Of a stretch of 19,409 nucleotides of DNA, positions 7,619 to 15,199 are shown in pieces. A program made the position numbers and the translations under genes. The stretch comes from Bacilli bacterium (GTDB lineage: Bacteria > Bacillota_I > Bacilli_A > RFN20 > CAG-288): positions 1 to 19,409 of the forward strand of contig JALFLX010000074.1 of NCBI GenBank assembly GCA_022774485.1, in the 5' to 3' direction. Under the pieces are notes generated by a model. The model searched no databases and was not told where the DNA came from. It saw only the letters and a list, made by a program, of their open reading frames with translations. The stretch's first letter is position 1, and each line of letters opens with the position of its first letter.

Positions 7619-9618
7619 TTCTTTTTATCTCGTTTCTCTCGTTTGTCATCGGATTGGCATCTTCTTTTTTCTCACCGTTTTTCTTCCTTCTTCTCCTCCC
7701 TCTTTTTCTGTATCTGTATTTTTATCGCAAAGAGAAGAAACATTGCCTTTTTCTTCTCTTTTCGCTTCTTGGATTTTTGCTTCCTTTTCTTTTTCCAAGC
7801 GGAAAAGGAGTCTCAGGAACCATCACAGGAATCATCATCAAGAGCAAAGAGAATTACTTCCTGCTCTTCAGTAGTAAAGGTACTTTTTATGTTTATCAGA
7901 AGAATCACAATCTTCCTTTCTTATCTCTTGTCAAAATGGAAGGGAAATCATCCTCTCTCTCGTTCTCTCATTATGAGTCAGGCTTTGATTTCTCATCTTA
8001 CTTAAAAAGTTTTGGCGTGAATTATCAGTTCACTGGCAAAGTGGAAGTGATTTTTAAGTCTTTCTTCGGCAAAGAAAAACTGAAAGAATATGTGTTTTCG
8101 TATCTAGATGATAAGACAAGAACACTGATTTCAAGCCTTTTATTTTCCGATTCTCTTTACGACTTAGAAGAGCAAAGCGAACTTTCTTCTCTCAATTTGA
8201 TCAATATTTTCTCCCTCTCTTCTTTTCATCTACAGTTCTTTCTTCACTTCCTAAGAGAGAATATGGAGAAGAAATACAAGAAGTTCACTCCTTATTTTGA
8301 AGGAGGTTTTCTTCTTTTCTTTCTTTATTTGAGCGACTTTAAATTCAGCATCAGGAGGCTTTTCCTTCTCTATTTGCTTCGGCTGTTTTTTCAGAAGAAA
8401 CACTGGAGTAGAACAGAGCTTCTTTCCCTCTCTGGATTGATTCAACTGATGATAGAACCTTATCAGTTTTTATCAGGATCATTTTATTATTCATATCCGT
8501 TACTTCTTTTCTTATCTCTATTTCAAAAACAAGGAAAGAAACGAAAACAACTTATTTCATTCCTTAAAATTCAGCTATTTTATCTTCCGTTTCGAATTAG
8601 AGAGAATCACGCCATTTCTCTTCTTTCTATCCCCATCTCTTTTCTCTTGATTCCTTTCTCTCATCTCCTCTTTGTCCTTTCTCTTCTTCTATTTCCACTT
8701 CCCTTTTTTGGCATTTTGTTTAACCCCATCTGTCAGCTCTTTTTAAAATCAGTATCTTTCTTTTCTTCTATTTCTTTTCCCATACCGATGGGTGATCCTG
8801 GAATTCTCTTTTATATCCTTTATTTTTTGCTTCTTTTTTTATCAGAGTCATTTTTTGCTTACGCGTTTCAAAGAGAAGGGAAAGCTTGCCTTCTCTTCAC
8901 GTTGACTATCACTCTTTGCGCCGCTTCCTATGATTTTCTTCCTCATGAGGAAGTCACCTTTATCGATGTCGATCAAGGAGATTCCACGCTCCTTCGCTCT
9001 GGTAATACTAATATTCTCATTGACACTGGCGGAAGAAATGATGTCGATCTAGCAAAAGAGTGTCTGATTCCTTATTTTCACAAGAGAAAAATTTATACGC
9101 TTGATGCTCTTATTCTCACTCACAGTGACTTTGATCACACCGGTGCAAAAGATTCTCTTCTCTCTTCTTTTTCAGTGAAAAATGTATTGGAGGCAAGCGA
9201 CTTTTTAAAAGAGGAGAATCAGACCATTCAGATCGGTGATATTTCGATTCGGAACTACAACATCTACGAAGAAGAGGGACAAAAAGCAGATGATAACTAC
9301 GCTTCTGGCGTGTATTACACAGCAATTAAGGGGAAGAGAATCTTAGTGACAGGAGATGCACCTAAGGAGATTGAAGAAAAGATTATAAGAGATCATCCAG
9401 AGCTTAGAGCAGATATTGTCAAAATTTCACATCACGGTTCTAATACAAGCTCCAGTCCAAATTTCTTGTCGCAGATTCAACCGGAACTTGCCGTGATTAG
9501 CTGTGGGACGAACAACAGATATCACCATCCAAGTATAGAGACTCTTCGTACGCTTGATATGCTTCATATCCCTTATCGGAGGACGGATTTAGAGGGGACA
9601 ATTCAGCTCTCTCTTTGA
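7615..9618 (+). CDS. comEC: Competence membrane channel ComEC/Rec2
   Basis: A 667-residue polytopic protein, a little short for the family (700-800). The N-terminus has about three membrane segments (1-62), then an extracellular OB-like region (about 66-160), then the 'competence' membrane domain (about 185-440, very rich in Phe, Leu and Ser), then a metallo-beta-lactamase domain from about 446. That last domain is intact: 'FIDVDQGDS', HxDxDH at H503-H508, 'TGD' with D581, and 'SHHGS' with H606-H607. The competence-domain motif H-x7-H ('HLLAISGLH' type) is degenerate here: residues 197-205 read N...SSFH. The start is a GTG inside the comEA stop (4-nt overlap), so translation is coupled. It moves one DNA strand into the cell. 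No comEB lies between comEA and comEC. Confidence 0.93.
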   Translation: MILFISFLSFVIGLASSFFSPFFFLLLLPLFLYLYFYRKEKKHCLFLLFSLLGFLLPFLFPSGKGVSGTITGIIIKSKENYFLLFSSKGTFYVYQKNHNLPFLSLVKMEGKSSSLSFSHYESGFDFSSYLKSFGVNYQFTGKVEVIFKSFFGKEKLKEYVFSYLDDKTRTLISSLLFSDSLYDLEEQSELSSLNLINIFSLSSFHLQFFLHFLRENMEKKYKKFTPYFEGGFLLFFLYLSDFKFSIRRLFLLYLLRLFFQKKHWSRTELLSLSGLIQLMIEPYQFLSGSFYYSYPLLLFLSLFQKQGKKRKQLISFLKIQLFYLPFRIRENHAISLLSIPISFLLIPFSHLLFVLSLLLFPLPFFGILFNPICQLFLKSVSFFSSISFPIPMGDPGILFYILYFLLLFLSESFFAYAFQREGKACLLFTLTITLCAASYDFLPHEEVTFIDVDQGDSTLLRSGNTNILIDTGGRNDVDLAKECLIPYFHKRKIYTLDALILTHSDFDHTGAKDSLLSSFSVKNVLEASDFLKEENQTIQIGDISIRNYNIYEEEGQKADDNYASGVYYTAIKGKRILVTGDAPKEIEEKIIRDHPELRADIVKISHHGSNTSSSPNFLSQIQPELAVISCGTNNRYHHPSIETLRTLDMLHIPYRRTDLEGTIQLSL

Positions 9619-9628
9619 CTCTCTCTCG

Positions 9629-9657
9629 TTGTATTTTCTTCTTTCTTTCAATATAAT
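9629..9657 (+). promoter_or_regulatory. Probable coaX operon promoter
   Basis: A perfect TATAAT (9652-9657) with TTGTAT 17 bp upstream (9629-9634, 3/6). It lies in the 55-bp gap after comEC. Transcription would start only about 10 nt before the coaX ATG, leaving little room for a ribosome binding site. Confidence 0.5.
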
Positions 9658-9673
9658 CTTGTAGCGAGAAAAT

Positions 9674-10462
9674 ATGCACGAACCATTGAATATTCTGTAT
9701 GTCGATATCGGAAATAGCTGTGCGGATTGCCTGTTTTATCAAAACGGACAAGAGCAGTTTTTTAAAGTGAGAAAAGAAGAACTTTCCTCTCTTGATTTTC
9801 TTTTGCTAAAAAAATCGAAAGATCGTCTTCAAAACGCGTTTCTCTCCTCTGTGAATCACTCTTCTTTACAAGAGGTGAAAAAAGCACTTCTCTCCTATAA
9901 TCCTGACATGAAAATCAGCCTTTTGAATCAAGAGGTTATGAGAGAAGCGTGCAATCGTTTTTCTCTAGAGGTAGAGAATATCGACATTCTTGGAGGAGAT
10001 CTCTTTGCAGACCTTGTCAGCAGAGAAAATCACAAAGGTCAGATTATCATCGACCTTGGGACTGCAAGCAAAGTTCTCTATCTTGACGCGAATAACAAAT
10101 TCCACGGATCGATGATTTTTCCAGGGCTCTCTTCTTTTGCAAAGATGTTAAATATGTCAACAGATCTCTTAAGCGAATATCCACTCCTTACGCATCCGCC
10201 TTTGCTCTCTCTTAAGACGGAGGAGTGTATCTCTTCTGGTGTTATCCACGGGACAATTGAGCTTCTTTCTGGAACTGTCGCTCAGATTAAAGAAAAATAT
10301 CAAAATCCGGATTGTGAGGTGATTCTCACCGGTGGAAACGCGAAGTTGATTTTGGAAGTGTTGAGGGAAAAACCTTCATTTGAATATGTCTATGATGAGA
10401 GACATGTGATTCACGGGTTAGTGAGAATCCACGAGAAAGTAGAATTAGAGGTAAATATATGA
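9674..10462 (+). CDS. coaX: Type III pantothenate kinase
   Basis: A 262-residue ASKHA-fold kinase that phosphorylates pantothenate, the first committed step of CoA synthesis, in the cytoplasm. CoaX features in order are 'VDIGNSC' (10-16, the D-x-G-N phosphate loop), 'GGDLFADL' (107-114, usually GADR), 'IIDLGTASK' (125-133, usually DxGTAxT), 'MIFPGL' (147-152), 'ECISSGVIHG' (184-193) and 'LTGGNAKL' (218-225). The start is supported by the family N-terminus more than by the ribosome binding site, which is only a weak GCGAG. The replacement of Arg in the GADR box and of Thr in DxGTAxT are departures from the usual motifs; activity is likely but not certain. It overlaps pepV by 4 nt (ATGA) and leads the coaX-pepV-trmB unit. 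Confidence 0.85.
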   Translation: MHEPLNILYVDIGNSCADCLFYQNGQEQFFKVRKEELSSLDFLLLKKSKDRLQNAFLSSVNHSSLQEVKKALLSYNPDMKISLLNQEVMREACNRFSLEVENIDILGGDLFADLVSRENHKGQIIIDLGTASKVLYLDANNKFHGSMIFPGLSSFAKMLNMSTDLLSEYPLLTHPPLLSLKTEECISSGVIHGTIELLSGTVAQIKEKYQNPDCEVILTGGNAKLILEVLREKPSFEYVYDERHVIHGLVRIHEKVELEVNI

Positions 10463-11871
10463 AAGAAAATGCAGAACCGATTGTAATCAGAGAGACTGAT
10501 TATCGAAAATTGATGGAACCTTATTATGAGGAAGCGTTAAGAGAACTTAAGAATCTTGTCGCGATTCCTTCTGTTTTAGATGAAGAACACGCGACAAAAG
10601 AAATGCCTTTTGGCCCTGAAGTCGATAAGGCTCTTTCTTATGTCGCAGAGCTTGGAAAACGCTTAGGCTTCACAGTGTCCCGCTGCGACAATTATGTCAC
10701 GGAGCTTTGTTACGGAGAAGGTGAGAAAGTCTTTGATATTTACGCTCATGTCGATGTGGTCCCTGTTGAGAAAGAAAAGTGGACACACGATCCGTTTGAG
10801 CTTGTGATTGAAGAAGGAAACATCATGTACGGAAGAGGAACAAGCGATGACAAAGGCCCTGGAATCGCCTGTCTTTACGCGGTGAAAGCACTGATGGATC
10901 AACATCGTTTGGGCGGATATAAGCTCCGTTTCCTCTTCGGTGGAAATGAGGAGACTGGATCTCTTTGCTTAGAGCACTACTTCCATACGATGAAGAAAGA
11001 ATTCCCGACTTATGGCATCTCTCCCGATGCGGAATACCCGCTTATCTATGCGGAGAAATCAATCTATGCCTATGAAGAAGATTTTGAAGTGTCGATTCCG
11101 GAAGTGGAGTCTTTCTCTTTTGGAAATGCACTCAACATTGTCTTAGCAGAAGCTTCTTGCAAGGTGAACAGGAAGGAAGAGGAAATGAAAGCAGCTCTCG
11201 CTTCTTATCTCGCTTCTCACCAAGAAGTAAAAGGAGAGGTGAACGGACAGACTGTCACGTTTTTTGGAAAGCCGTATCACGGCTCTGAACCTTGGAAAGG
11301 TGTTAACGCTGGACTTCATCTTATCGCTTTCTTAGGCGCGTTCCTTCACAATGAAGAATTGATGAGAATCGCTCATCTCTATGAAGGTGGAAAAGGCGAT
11401 AACTTCTCAGGGAATTACCACGATGAACACTTCTCTGAAACTTCTTATAATGTCGGAAAGATGGAATATCGTTCCGGTGTCCTTTCTCTCTTTGTCAACC
11501 TCCGCTTCCCCGCTGGATTACAAGCGGATGATGTCTTGAGAAATGTCCAGGAGAAAACCGGTGGAAAGGTCATCAAGATCGGCGGTGGTGAAGGCTTTGT
11601 CTCTAATCCTGAGAGCGACTTTGTGAAAGTGTTGATGAAAGCTTATCAGGAAGAAACTGGCGACTTAACCTCCAAACCTTTAGCAATCGGCGGTGGTACT
11701 TATGCGAGAGAAAGCAAGAATTCTGTCGCTTTCGGTGCTCAGTTTATCAACCGCGACTACAGAATGCACGGCCACGATGAATTCTTCCCGCTTTCTGATT
11801 TTTATGACAACATGCAAATCTACGCGCACGCCATCGATTTGATTTCTCAGCTTTTGAGAGAGGAGAAGTGA
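10459..11871 (+). CDS. pepV: Dipeptidase PepV, M20 metallopeptidase family
   Basis: At 470 residues this has the length of Lactobacillus PepV. It is a cytoplasmic dinuclear zinc peptidase that cleaves dipeptides with an unblocked N-terminus (older name Xaa-His dipeptidase). Metal and catalytic residues are visible: H97 and D99 in 'YAHVDVVP', D130 in 'GRGTSDDKGP', E164-E165 in 'GGNEETGS', D190 in 'SPDAEYP', and H439 in 'HGHDEFF'. The lid domain lies between about 200 and 370. ATG 10459 overlaps the coaX stop by 4 nt, with GAGG 7 nt upstream. It probably recycles amino acids from imported peptides. Confidence 0.93.
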   Translation: MKENAEPIVIRETDYRKLMEPYYEEALRELKNLVAIPSVLDEEHATKEMPFGPEVDKALSYVAELGKRLGFTVSRCDNYVTELCYGEGEKVFDIYAHVDVVPVEKEKWTHDPFELVIEEGNIMYGRGTSDDKGPGIACLYAVKALMDQHRLGGYKLRFLFGGNEETGSLCLEHYFHTMKKEFPTYGISPDAEYPLIYAEKSIYAYEEDFEVSIPEVESFSFGNALNIVLAEASCKVNRKEEEMKAALASYLASHQEVKGEVNGQTVTFFGKPYHGSEPWKGVNAGLHLIAFLGAFLHNEELMRIAHLYEGGKGDNFSGNYHDEHFSETSYNVGKMEYRSGVLSLFVNLRFPAGLQADDVLRNVQEKTGGKVIKIGGGEGFVSNPESDFVKVLMKAYQEETGDLTSKPLAIGGGTYARESKNSVAFGAQFINRDYRMHGHDEFFPLSDFYDNMQIYAHAIDLISQLLREEK

Positions 11872-11872
11872 G

Positions 11873-12499
11873 ATGAGACTCAGGCATCGCAAGTGGGCAG
11901 ATTCTGTCTTTGAAGAGAATAAAGACATTGCGAGAAATCTTTCTGACTTTGATCCGGAGGCTGTCAAAGAATTTCCGAATTTAGAGATCGGATCTGGTTG
12001 TGGCGGATTCTTACAAGAGCTCTCGTTTCGCAATCCAGAGGAGAGATTCTTAGGAGTTGAGATCAACAAAAACGCGTTTGCGCTCGCGGTAAAAAAGCTC
12101 AGCGCTGTCAAAGATAATCAGAAGAACTTCCTCCTCTTAAACGCCCCGATTGAACGTCTTTTTCCGTTGATTCAAGATGAACAGCTCTCTCACATCTATA
12201 TCAACTTCCCAGACCCCTGGCCCAAGAAGAAACAGCAGCATCGCCGCCTTTCTTATCCGACAATGCTTAAAGAATACTATCGTCTCTTAAAAAAAGGTGG
12301 AAAGCTCTACTTCAGAACTGATAACGCGGATTTATTCACTGACAGTGTCAATTATTTCAAAGAAGTGGATCTCTATGATATCGAAGTGATTGAACCTTTC
12401 TTCTCTGAGAATGTAGACTATCTCCCTCCGACAGAATATGAGAGAAAGTTCCGTGAGAAAGGCGTTGATATTCACCTCCTCATCGCGACAAAACGCTAA
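11873..12499 (+). CDS. trmB: tRNA (guanine-N7-)-methyltransferase TrmB
   Basis: A 208-residue SAM-dependent methyltransferase that makes m7G46 in the variable loop of tRNAs. The SAM site is 'EIGSGCGGF' (38-46), with the acidic 'GVEINK' at the end of strand beta-2 (61-66). The family signature 'NFPDPWPKKK' lies at 111-120, and the C-terminal tRNA-binding box 'TEYERKFREKG' at 187-197. It starts 1 nt after the pepV stop, with AGGAG inside the end of pepV (11861-11865) 7 nt before the ATG. It is the last gene of the coaX-pepV-trmB unit. Confidence 0.96.
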   Translation: MRLRHRKWADSVFEENKDIARNLSDFDPEAVKEFPNLEIGSGCGGFLQELSFRNPEERFLGVEINKNAFALAVKKLSAVKDNQKNFLLLNAPIERLFPLIQDEQLSHIYINFPDPWPKKKQQHRRLSYPTMLKEYYRLLKKGGKLYFRTDNADLFTDSVNYFKEVDLYDIEVIEPFFSENVDYLPPTEYERKFREKGVDIHLLIATKR

Positions 12500-12531
12500 C
12501 CTTCTATCCTTATTTAATATCAGTACAAAAT

Positions 12532-12582
12532 AAAACTAGCCACAGCCAAGTATCAGCTTGTCTATGACTAGTTTTTTCTTTT
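12532..12582 (+). terminator. Terminator between trmB and the signal peptidase gene, probably bidirectional
   Basis: The arms AAAACTAG (12532-12539) and CTAGTTTT (12568-12575) with an inner CAAG/CTTG stem form an interrupted hairpin followed by TTTTTTCTTTT. On the minus strand the stem is followed by ATTTTG. The two flanking genes converge here: trmB ends at 12499 and the minus-strand stop starts at 12581. Confidence 0.75.
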
Positions 12583-13606
12583 ACTTACGAGGCTCTTGTG
12601 AGACAGATAATCCTTTGGTTAAGGACTTGTACTTCTTATTGCTACGATAGTTGATGTTGTACCAGCGGAAGTAGGATCTCTTTCCTTCATCAATCAGCTC
12701 GGTGACTTCATCTTCTCTATTCGCGATTTTCTTTGCGACACGATCATCAAAGAAGTAATACAAGAAGACAACAAGAATACCGGAGGAGACGCAGATGATA
12801 CCGATGTCGGAACGGAAGTAATCGATGAACAGACCTAAGCCGAAACTATGCCAGCCTGTGTAACGGCCCACGATATCATCCATCGTGAGACCTTTTCCTT
12901 TGCCATCATGTCCGTGATATTCGTATTCGCTGGAGGTGGAGTTAGCATCACCTCTGAACTGGAAGTAAGTAGTTTTACTTTCTTCATCCACAGTGATGTT
13001 GACAAGTCTATGAACGACGATTGTTCCGTCTTCTAATTTGTAACCGACAACATCGTAGAGCTTTAAATCGCTCGGCTTGCTGACTTTTTCAAGCTGAATC
13101 ATGGTGAAGGTATCGAATTGATTCTCAAAGTCGTATTCCTCCATGAGCTTTTCATCGAAGAGGTATTTGTTCGCGACATTCTTCTTTGACATGGAACCGG
13201 ACTCGATGACGATGTAGCTGTGGTTACCGATAAAGAACTGCTCTTTGTTGACTCTAAGGAAGATACCCATCGCGAAGAGAAGACCTAACAGGATATAGAA
13301 GAGAACAGTGATGAAGTTAGAGAAGGCGTTAGAGCGTTTTTCTTTCACTTTCTCCATATCTCTTTGATCTCTTAAGGAGTGAAATCTCTTCTTTCTTTTC
13401 TTTTTGAGTTCTGGAGAATTGTCTGTCTCAAAACAAGAGCTTCCTGAGGAAATCAAGAATTCTCCAATTTCCTGGTCCATGCTGACATGTTCAATGCTGT
13501 TTCCCTGGTAGTGAGCAGACTTTTTGAACGCCATAAAGAAGGCTATCGCATAGCAGGAGACGACAATGATAATGACAATGAGGCACAATACTTCAATTTC
13601 TGACAT
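12581..13606 (-). CDS. Signal peptidase I of the Ser/His (SipW/Sec11) type
   Basis: A 341-residue membrane protease of family S26B. The catalytic serine is S138 in 'ESGSMS', and the second residue is H199 in 'GTIVVHRLV', where bacterial P-type enzymes have lysine; D220 in 'RGDAN' completes the S26B pattern, followed by 'DIVGRYTG'. It should cleave signal peptides on the outer face of the membrane. Membrane segments are predicted at about 7-27, 97-117 and 267-287, with a basic, probably cytoplasmic linker (28-95) and a charged C-terminal tail. Typical SipW proteins have one segment before the catalytic serine, so the first segment and linker are extra. No ribosome binding site precedes the ATG; M25 and M43 are no better. 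No TasA-like substrate gene is nearby. Confidence 0.85.
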   Translation of the reverse strand: MSEIEVLCLIVIIIVVSCYAIAFFMAFKKSAHYQGNSIEHVSMDQEIGEFLISSGSSCFETDNSPELKKKRKKRFHSLRDQRDMEKVKEKRSNAFSNFITVLFYILLGLLFAMGIFLRVNKEQFFIGNHSYIVIESGSMSKKNVANKYLFDEKLMEEYDFENQFDTFTMIQLEKVSKPSDLKLYDVVGYKLEDGTIVVHRLVNITVDEESKTTYFQFRGDANSTSSEYEYHGHDGKGKGLTMDDIVGRYTGWHSFGLGLFIDYFRSDIGIICVSSGILVVFLYYFFDDRVAKKIANREDEVTELIDEGKRSYFRWYNINYRSNKKYKSLTKGLSVSQEPRK

Positions 13607-13974
13607 TTTTTATAAATCTATTATATATATTCTACAAGCTATCCATTTGTTGTGGTTGATATTGTAACATTGTGAAGAAATATTTCTTAAGCTTTTTTAG
13701 CAAATTATTAGCACTTCAATTTTTCTGAAATGAATCAAAAGCAACAAAATAAATAGTATTTTTAACAATTTTTCATAAAAAATAGTTCGATTATCATCGA
13801 TTTTTAGCGAAAATCGAGAAATCTCATTTTCATTTATATTTTAACAAATATATGTATATGACCATATTTTAATCGATTTCTTCTATAACAAATATGTAGA
13901 TACGACGGAATAGAAAAAATATGCGATAAAGAACTCTCTCTAAAAATGCACAAAAAGTGAATATTTTTATCTTT
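13607..13974. other. AT-rich non-coding gap between the signal peptidase gene and hrcA
   Basis: No credible gene in either direction. It holds the signal peptidase upstream region, a solitary CIRCE half-site TTAGCACTT (13708-13716) whose second arm is not conserved, and an 8-bp perfect hairpin with arms TCGATTTT (13797-13804) and AAAATCGA (13810-13817). ATCGATTT recurs near 13872. Most of the rest is A/T runs. Confidence 0.6.
13620..13625 (-). promoter_or_regulatory. Possible -10 box of the signal peptidase gene
   Basis: TATAAT on the minus strand lies 13 bp before the ATG, without a recognisable -35 at 16-18 bp. If used, the mRNA would begin about 7 nt before the start codon, nearly leaderless, which would fit the missing ribosome binding site. 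A TTGTAG/TATAAA pair with 17-bp spacing (13637-13609) also exists but would start inside the gene. Confidence 0.35.
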
Positions 13975-14001
13975 TTAGCACTCAGGTATTGAAATTGCTA
14001 A
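13975..14001. promoter_or_regulatory. CIRCE element 1 (imperfect)
   Basis: TTAGCACTC, 9 nt, AATTGCTAA: the left arm is perfect and the right arm matches 7 of 9 positions of GAGTGCTAA. The -35 box (13989-13994) lies inside it. It is the HrcA operator family site. Confidence 0.75.
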
Positions 14002-14016
14002 ATCATTTTCTATAAT
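13989..14016 (+). promoter_or_regulatory. hrcA operon promoter
   Basis: TTGAAA (13989-13994), a 16-bp spacer and a perfect TATAAT (14011-14016), in sigma-A style. Predicted start is about 14023, at the first bases of CIRCE element 2. Confidence 0.82.
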
Positions 14017-14020
14017 AGTG

Positions 14021-14047
14021 TTAGCACTTAGGAAAACTGAGTGCAAA
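14021..14047. promoter_or_regulatory. CIRCE element 2
   Basis: TTAGCACTT, 9 nt, GAGTGCAAA matches the consensus TTAGCACTC-N9-GAGTGCTAA at 16 of 18 arm positions with the exact spacer. It covers the transcription start and ends 12 nt before the hrcA ATG, just upstream of AGGAGG (14049-14054). Confidence 0.93.
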
Positions 14048-14059
14048 GAGGAGGTTACG

Positions 14060-15199
14060 ATGAAACTAGAACGACGTGATCAAGTCTTAAAATGCATCGT
14101 GGAAGAATTCATCAAAACCGCCCAGCCTGTCGGTTCTGAAACAATTCTCAAGGAATACCACTTGGATTGTTCCTCCGCGACAATTCGAAATGCGATGGTC
14201 CTGCTTGAGAAGGATGGACTGATTGAGAAGACCCATGTCTCCTCAGGACGTGTTCCTTCTTCAAAGGGTTATCAGTATTATCTCGAACATCTGGATAATC
14301 AATCTGTTACCCCGACCTTGGACCTCGAGTTCCAACGTCAGTTCCAAGAGATCTTGAAGAACAAGAGCAGAAGCGTCGAGGAAGTGATCTCACGTTCCTG
14401 TGAGGTTCTCTCTGAGATGACAAATGCTGCGACTGTTGTCTTAGGACCGAAAGCAAACGATGAGAGGCTCATCTCCATCCAGCTGATTAAACTCTCTGAG
14501 AATCAAGCGATGGGTATCTTCATCACAGACAGCGGATATGTTGAGAAGAAGACATTCATCATCGATAAGAAAATGGGTGACTTCCAACCACTTCAAAACG
14601 CTGTCGCCTTGCTCAATGAAAGATTGTCTGGGACAAAGATTAGCGAGCTTGCAGAGAAGGCAAGAAGTCTCAAACCGATTGTGATCAATCTCTTCGGAAA
14701 AGCAGGTGACCTTGTTGTCGAAGCATTTATTGAAACACTGGTGAACTTCGCTAGAAACAACTACCAAGTATACGGTCAAAAGAATCTTCTTTCTATGCCG
14801 GAGTTCTCTAACGATAAAGAGTCATTCCTCTCTGCGATTGAAACGCTTGAGAATCCGCATAAGCTTGAGAAAAATCTCGCTTCAAAAGATGATCTCGGAT
14901 ATGCCAACATCGGCTTCACCAATGAGAATAAAGGTGACTTTGCTATCATCTCGAAGAACATCGGAAAAGATTCTATCGCAGTGGTCGGACCAAAACGTAT
15001 GGACTACAAGAAAGTCTTGACTGCATTAGAATATGTTGTCTACATGCTGAACAGATATCTCTCTGGAACAGAAGAAAAACACTCTTTGATTCCAGTGAGT
15101 GAGCCAGTCTCGGTGGCGGAACCGAATATCAAGAGAATTAAAGCTACTCCAAAAGTAACCAAGCGTTCCGCACCAAAGAAGGAAGGAGGTATGAAATGA
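14060..15199 (+). CDS. hrcA: Heat-inducible transcription repressor HrcA, with a basic C-terminal extension
   Basis: A 379-residue repressor that binds CIRCE and is kept active by the GroE chaperone system, so heat stress relieves repression. The N-terminal winged helix reads 'QPVGSETILKEYHLDCSSAT' and then 'SSGRVPSSKGYQYYLEHL', both hallmarks of the family; the GAF-like dimerisation core ends at 'VVYMLNRYLSG' (about 336). Family members normally stop near there (about 340). Here 43 more residues follow, Pro- and Lys-rich ('IKRIKATPKVTKRSAPKKEG'). ATG 14060 is chosen for AGGAGG 5 nt upstream; the in-frame GTG at 14018 precedes the predicted transcription start. It leads the operon and overlaps grpE by 4 nt. 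Confidence 0.95.
   Translation: MKLERRDQVLKCIVEEFIKTAQPVGSETILKEYHLDCSSATIRNAMVLLEKDGLIEKTHVSSGRVPSSKGYQYYLEHLDNQSVTPTLDLEFQRQFQEILKNKSRSVEEVISRSCEVLSEMTNAATVVLGPKANDERLISIQLIKLSENQAMGIFITDSGYVEKKTFIIDKKMGDFQPLQNAVALLNERLSGTKISELAEKARSLKPIVINLFGKAGDLVVEAFIETLVNFARNNYQVYGQKNLLSMPEFSNDKESFLSAIETLENPHKLEKNLASKDDLGYANIGFTNENKGDFAIISKNIGKDSIAVVGPKRMDYKKVLTALEYVVYMLNRYLSGTEEKHSLIPVSEPVSVAEPNIKRIKATPKVTKRSAPKKEGGMK

Noticed and set aside
14018..14059. Upstream GTG start for HrcA
   Set aside because: It precedes the predicted transcription start and encodes the CIRCE element. The ATG at 14060 has AGGAGG and matches the family N-terminus.
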